From an uncultured Hungatella sp. (GTDB lineage Bacteria; Bacillota; Clostridia; Lachnospirales; Lachnospiraceae): a DNA stretch of 59,649 nt. The notes under the pieces are model-generated. The model was not told where the DNA came from. It saw nothing but the letters and a program-made list of their open reading frames with translations, and did not search any database. Shown here one piece after another: positions 56,811-59,649 of the stretch. The translations under genes and the position numbers were made by a program. How positions within the stretch are numbered: the stretch's first letter is position 1; every line of letters starts with the position of its first letter. The stretch spans positions 1 through 59,649 of the forward strand of contig CAJTUV010000022.1 in the NCBI GenBank assembly GCA_910579515.1. Direction: 5' to 3'.

Positions 56811-57104
56811 TTATTGTTTCCCTTGTATTATATCTTCGTCTTTTTCTTCATCCCCTATAAAAATCAGCTTTGTGATAGGAAAGGAAAATCTTTCAGCAAT
56901 CATTTGCAAGCCTTTATAGTTCGGTTTCCTATATCTCGCCTAAAAAATTTCATCAGGCATTGCACTGGGTAAATCTGTCAATGCTGCCTCGGATTAAATT
57001 CTTTTAATTTCTTCAAATCCCTTATAATAAAAATCCTCCCATGAGTAAGGCATTCCTACATACTGCATTAATGTTCCATCCAAATCGAAAACTACAACTT
57101 TCAT
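56811..57104 (-). pseudogene. HAD-superfamily hydrolase pseudogene with internal deletions
   Basis: From the ATG at 57104 the frame gives MKVVVFDLDGTLMQY, a perfect HAD motif I, then EEIKRI and a stop. The same frame resumes with LTDLPSAMPDEIF (motif II strand), another stop, and then RKPNYKGLQMIAERF plus FIGDEEKDE (motifs III and IV). So all HAD landmarks survive in one frame of only 98 codons, against about 210-230 expected. In-frame stops at two junctions show deletion and decay. Confidence 0.85.
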
Positions 57105-57160
57105 AATTATATCGCAGCTCCCATTTCCAAAATTCTTCTGATAAATTTGTTCCTCATTCT

Positions 57161-57484
57161 TTAATACTGTACCAGTCTATGTTCTATGCTGCATACATGC
57201 TTTTCTATAAGGACAAAATCCCCATTGCATAAACACCTCATTACTGGCAACTTTTTCCGCTTTACTGAAATCAATGACCAGATATTTTGAGAAATCTTGC
57301 TCCCATTACTGGCCACAATACAGCCTCCAGCTCTTGTGAGCCAAATCTTTGTTGCATTAGGAGAAGGTTTCCCCTTTGCTATATGCACATGAATCGGTTC
57401 CTCGTTTTCATTTGACCAGAAAAAGACCTTATATCCACTAACCATAAATAAGCTAGGCAATTTGGATTCCCCCATTTGCGGCAT
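57161..57484 (-). CDS. DUF4160-domain protein, C-terminus atypical
   Basis: Residues 14-60 (GYKVFFWSNENEEPIHVHIA, then ATKIWLTRAGGCIVASNGSKI) are DUF4160, a small domain common next to other small proteins in toxin-antitoxin-like pairs. The remaining 47 residues do not look like the usual ending, so a frameshift or divergence there is likely. It overlaps the upstream gene by 32 bases. The start codon is uncertain; Met1 and Met4 both lack a clear ribosome binding site. Confidence 0.65.
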   Translation of the reverse strand: MPQMGESKLPSLFMVSGYKVFFWSNENEEPIHVHIAKGKPSPNATKIWLTRAGGCIVASNGSKISQNIWSLISVKRKKLPVMRCLCNGDFVLIEKHVCSIEHRLVQY

Positions 57485-57722
57485 ACTTAAAGATCAAGTG
57501 TGCATTGCTATGCAGCAATTTTTCAAACATTTCCACCTCCTCATCCGAATATCCCCTGATCTCCAGCCACTTGTATTCCGGAAGCGTACATCTTGCAGAA
57601 TCAAAACCATCCTCTGTAGGGCGTTCAAAATTCACAATAATACTCTGCTGACCGTCTTTCTCTATAATCTGGGAATGAACGATTTCTGTTTCGTCAGCCA
57701 ATGTCATATAAGGATACATCAT
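57453..57722 (-). CDS. Small hypothetical partner of the DUF4160 gene
   Basis: The 89-residue protein (MMYPYMTLADETEIVHSQII, then VNFERPTEDGFDSARCTLPE) has alternating strands and an acidic helix. GGAGGT lies eight bases before the ATG. It overlaps the DUF4160 gene, an arrangement typical of functional pairs. I do not recognise the family; DUF2442-type partners differ in sequence. Confidence 0.65.
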   Translation of the reverse strand: MMYPYMTLADETEIVHSQIIEKDGQQSIIVNFERPTEDGFDSARCTLPEYKWLEIRGYSDEEVEMFEKLLHSNAHLIFKYAANGGIQIA

Positions 57723-57801
57723 AATTCGTACCTCCGTTCCTTGTCATGTCTTTATTATACACAAAACCCAAAACAAAGAAAAGGGATTCTCCGGTTTCTG
57801 T

Positions 57802-58692
57802 TCATGAATATCGGGGATTTTGAATCTGAATCCCACAGTTTACGCAAGGCCGTCCTGTCTCCCGATTGCCAAAGGTGTTTTTATGTCCGCAATGCGGACA
57901 TACCGCCTTCTGTCTTCCAAGGTAAAAATCTGCAGAAGTCCCAATGGTAGAAGCGTCAATCACCATATCCTCTCCGTCCACATAAACTGCATTCCACATA
58001 TGGGCTCCATCCTCCCGAAAACCGCATTTCAGTCCCACCGCATTGGCAAGCAGCTTATAGGTTCTGGCAAAACCAACGCATTTCCCGGTTCCGGCAACAA
58101 GGATACTATGTACCTCATCATCCGCCTGCACATATTTCCCCTCTTGGTAAACTGCCCTGCTTGTAATCTCCTCATAAATCCTCTTTGCCTTCTCATAATC
58201 ACTTGCGCCGTAATCAAATCCAGTCAAAAACTTGCAGACTTCCTCATACACAGCCCTATTCTTTTCAGAAAGTTCCGAAGCAGGAGTAATTCCCCTGACC
58301 GCGGACAATACCAGCGTATCAGTCACCCAGGCATAATCCGTAGTTTCATCAAAGACAAACACCTGCCACTCCGGATCAAAATAATATGAGCGGTTGTCAT
58401 AAGGTGTCCTCACATACCCTCCCATAACCTGCTTCTCCATCACCCAGCTGCCATCCTCACCTACAAGAAACCCGTCCGGCGTGGTGGTATCTGCCATCAT
58501 AATCCCGTTCTCATCCAGATAGTAATAGACTCCCTGATCCGCAACCCACTCCGCTCTGGCATAATTCCCGTCATCCTTCCGATAACGTCACCCCGAAGAC
58601 GTCTCCTCAAAAGTTCCCGCAAACACAGACATTGGACAAATAAACACCATCAGACAAAGGATTATCAGACTCCACACTTTCCCTGTTCTCAT
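57802..58692 (-). pseudogene. Secreted transglutaminase-like protein gene interrupted by an in-frame TGA
   Basis: The gene starts at ATG 58692 with AAGGAGGTG upstream and a signal peptide (MRTGKVWSLIILCLMVFICP, A-rich cleavage near VFAG). At 58588-58590 an in-frame TGA stands where the context SSG-[stop]-RYRKDD expects Trp of a GW-x-Y cell-wall-repeat-like motif. Reading on gives a Tyr/Gly repeat unit, then a transglutaminase-like core with the catalytic Cys in TGKCVGFARTY and His in EDGAHMWNAVYVDG plus VIDAS, and a C-terminal C-x-x-C zinc ribbon (CPHCGHKNTF, CVNCGIQ). No good internal start exists, so translation should fail. Confidence 0.8.
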
Positions 58693-58789
58693 ATAAAGCA
58701 CCTCCTTCTGTAACCATCATACCGAATCCAATCTTCCAATGTCGAGGGCATTTCAGAATTATTTTCTTACAGAAGTCTTAAGATTAAAA

Positions 58790-58828
58790 AGAGGAAAGTA
58801 CTGATGTAACCATACAGAACCTTCCTCT
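58790..58828 (-). terminator. Terminator after the 75-residue ORF
   Basis: On the minus strand AGAGGAAGGT pairs with ACTTTCCTCT (one wobble) followed by TTTTTAATCTT. It abuts the stop codon of the gene at 58827. Confidence 0.75.
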
Positions 58829-59054
58829 AAAACTCCTTTCGGGCAATCGCTTCTCTCTGCTTCCTCTGCTGGATAAAATCACTCAACAAAGAAAAAAACT
58901 CCTCCTCTTCCTCTGTTTCAGCACTCAGTTTCAGCTCCAATATCTCCTCTATGTCCATATTCCTGCAAACATTGTACAGCCTTTTTGCCGTCTCTATCTT
59001 AGATGTCAAAGCTTGTCTTTGGCAGGCAGCCTCTGTGTACACCGATTCGATCAT
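58827..59054 (-). CDS. Small hypothetical protein coupled to the PIN-domain remnant
   Basis: The 75-residue product is helical and acidic (MIESVYTEAACQRQALTSKI, later LKLSAETEEEEEFFSLLSDF). Its ATG overlaps the TGA of the PIN remnant as ATGA, a translational-coupling arrangement. Toxin-antitoxin partners are usually so arranged, but its place downstream of the PIN gene is not the classical order, so its role is unclear. Confidence 0.6.
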   Translation of the reverse strand: MIESVYTEAACQRQALTSKIETAKRLYNVCRNMDIEEILELKLSAETEEEEEFFSLLSDFIQQRKQREAIARKEF

Positions 59055-59229
59055 GACTCAATACCAAATCGCTCTAAAAATGCATTAGGACTCATAATCT
59101 CCGGCCATTCAATATCCAAATCCTCAAAATCCCTGTCCCCGGTAATTAAAATATCCACTGCCTCAACAATCGCTGTATGAATAACCGGTTCATCCGTTCT
59201 GAAGGAAACAGCAGTGCGGATATGATCAC
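59051..59229 (-). pseudogene. PIN-domain toxin remnant, 5' end removed by an IS21-type insertion
   Basis: The last 59 codons of a PIN-domain gene remain: SFRTDEPVIHTAIVEAVDIL, ITGDRDFEDLDIEWPEIMSP and a short tail. The D-x-D-F strand (TGDRDF) and nearby acidic residues are the metal-binding end of PIN RNases such as VapC. The frame continues upstream only to 59229, where the IS sequence begins, so the N-terminal half and the first catalytic Asp are missing. Confidence 0.8.
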
Positions 59230-59649
59230 TGTCAACGCCGAATTAAAAATGTAAGAAAACGCCGATTATATTTTGTAGTTTTTCGGCGGAGTCATGTAAC
59301 CTTTTCAAGTGTTTCCCTGCTCAAAAAGTGTGTTTACGATCTGCTGCTTTTGACGCATGAATTCCTTGCGTTCTTTCAGCCTGTATGATTCGCCTTTGAT
59401 GTTGACTACTGTGCAGTGATGCAGAACACGGTCCAGAATGGCTGAGGCAATGGTGACATCAGCAAACACCTCATTCCACTGCGAAAAAGTCTTGTTAGAG
59501 GTAAAGACCGTGGATGTCTTTTCATACCGCCTTGCGATGAGCTGGAAAAACAGGTTGGCCCCCTGAATGTCCATAGGGAGATATCCAATCTCATCAATGA
59601 TAAGCATCCTGTACTTGGACAGGATTTTGAGCAATCAACAAACAGGGAC
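59230..59649 (-). mobile_element. IS21-family insertion sequence, istB-side end
   Basis: The element end starts with TGTCAACG at 59230. Two 20-base direct repeats (59234-59253 and 59258-59277), both beginning AACGCCGA, follow, with an inverted CGGCG at 59284-59288. Multiple terminal repeats are characteristic of IS21. The element contains istB and runs off the window. Confidence 0.82.
59305..59649 (-). CDS. istB: IstB-like ATP-binding protein of IS21 family, partial
   Basis: The C-terminal part of IstB, the AAA+ helper of IstA transposase. Walker B is MLIIDEIGYLP (about the tenth residue of the visible part), followed by the sensor I strand VFTSNKTFSQWNEVF and the sensor II region AILDRVLHH. 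Residues before 59634 are cut by an in-frame TGA at 59635-59637; this could be a frameshift, a nonsense change or an assembly edge, and only 12 bases lie beyond it. Confidence 0.85.

Noticed and set aside
1..59649. tRNA, rRNA, tmRNA or other housekeeping RNA genes
   Set aside because: Gaps between genes are short and none showed a tRNA cloverleaf, TTCGANTC-type arm or rRNA sequence by eye; a dedicated RNA search would be decisive.

Overview
The window looks like part of the chromosome of a spore-forming, anaerobic, low-to-mid GC Firmicute of class Clostridia, most likely a Lachnospiraceae member. The support is a SigG-type sporulation sigma factor, strong AGGAGG ribosome binding sites, sigma-A promoters, and two Clostridia-typical blocks: tig-clpP-clpX-lon-ysxC and rimP-nusA-rnpM-ylxQ-infB-rbfA-nrnA-truB-ribF // rpsO-pnp. 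The family name is inferred from gene content and order, not from a database search.

Layout. 0-5 kb is accessory: an edge-cut hicAB pair, a MerR / aldo-keto reductase / carboxymuconolactone decarboxylase-cupin group, a LysR regulator and a methyltransferase. 4.2-8.7 kb is a coenzyme A region: coaBC (followed by a NifX-like protein, a cytidine deaminase and the methyltransferase) diverges from an EamA transporter and coaX. sigG follows behind a run of strong stem-loops. 9.8-17.8 kb, on the minus strand, is the proteostasis block tig-clpP-clpX-lon-ysxC with a GH13 alpha-glucosidase at its tail. 17.9-28.2 kb holds small membrane proteins, a nucleotidyltransferase/HEPN pair, a CYTH protein, a pRiA4b-type protein, DUF1292, cobO, a UvrD-type helicase, gltX and a secreted M14 peptidase. 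28.4-54.1 kb is the translation and RNA superoperon read leftward.

That superoperon is interrupted between ribF and rpsO by a roughly 14 kb ten-gene cassette (31.0-45.2 kb). In transcription order it encodes an Era-like GTPase, a WYL regulator, two dynamin-family GTPases, a right-handed beta-helix protein, a helical protein with a lipoyl-like barrel, a third and larger dynamin-family GTPase, a HerA/FtsK-type ATPase, a DNA/RNA non-specific nuclease and a YezG(DUF600)-like putative immunity protein. The cassette lies between the ribF terminator and the rpsO promoter, and the rpsO -35 box overlaps its last stop codon. It reads as one regulated system combining membrane remodelling, an ATPase motor and a nuclease. 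Anti-phage defence or effector delivery are the two readings I favour, and neither is proven.

54.4-59.6 kb is a decaying accessory tail: a MobB-MobA fusion, a structured remnant resembling conjugative-element DNA, an acyltransferase, a HAD pseudogene with internal deletions, a DUF4160 pair, a transglutaminase-like gene broken by an in-frame TGA, a PIN-domain remnant cut by an IS21-type element, and the 3' part of istB. I found no tRNA, rRNA or CRISPR array.
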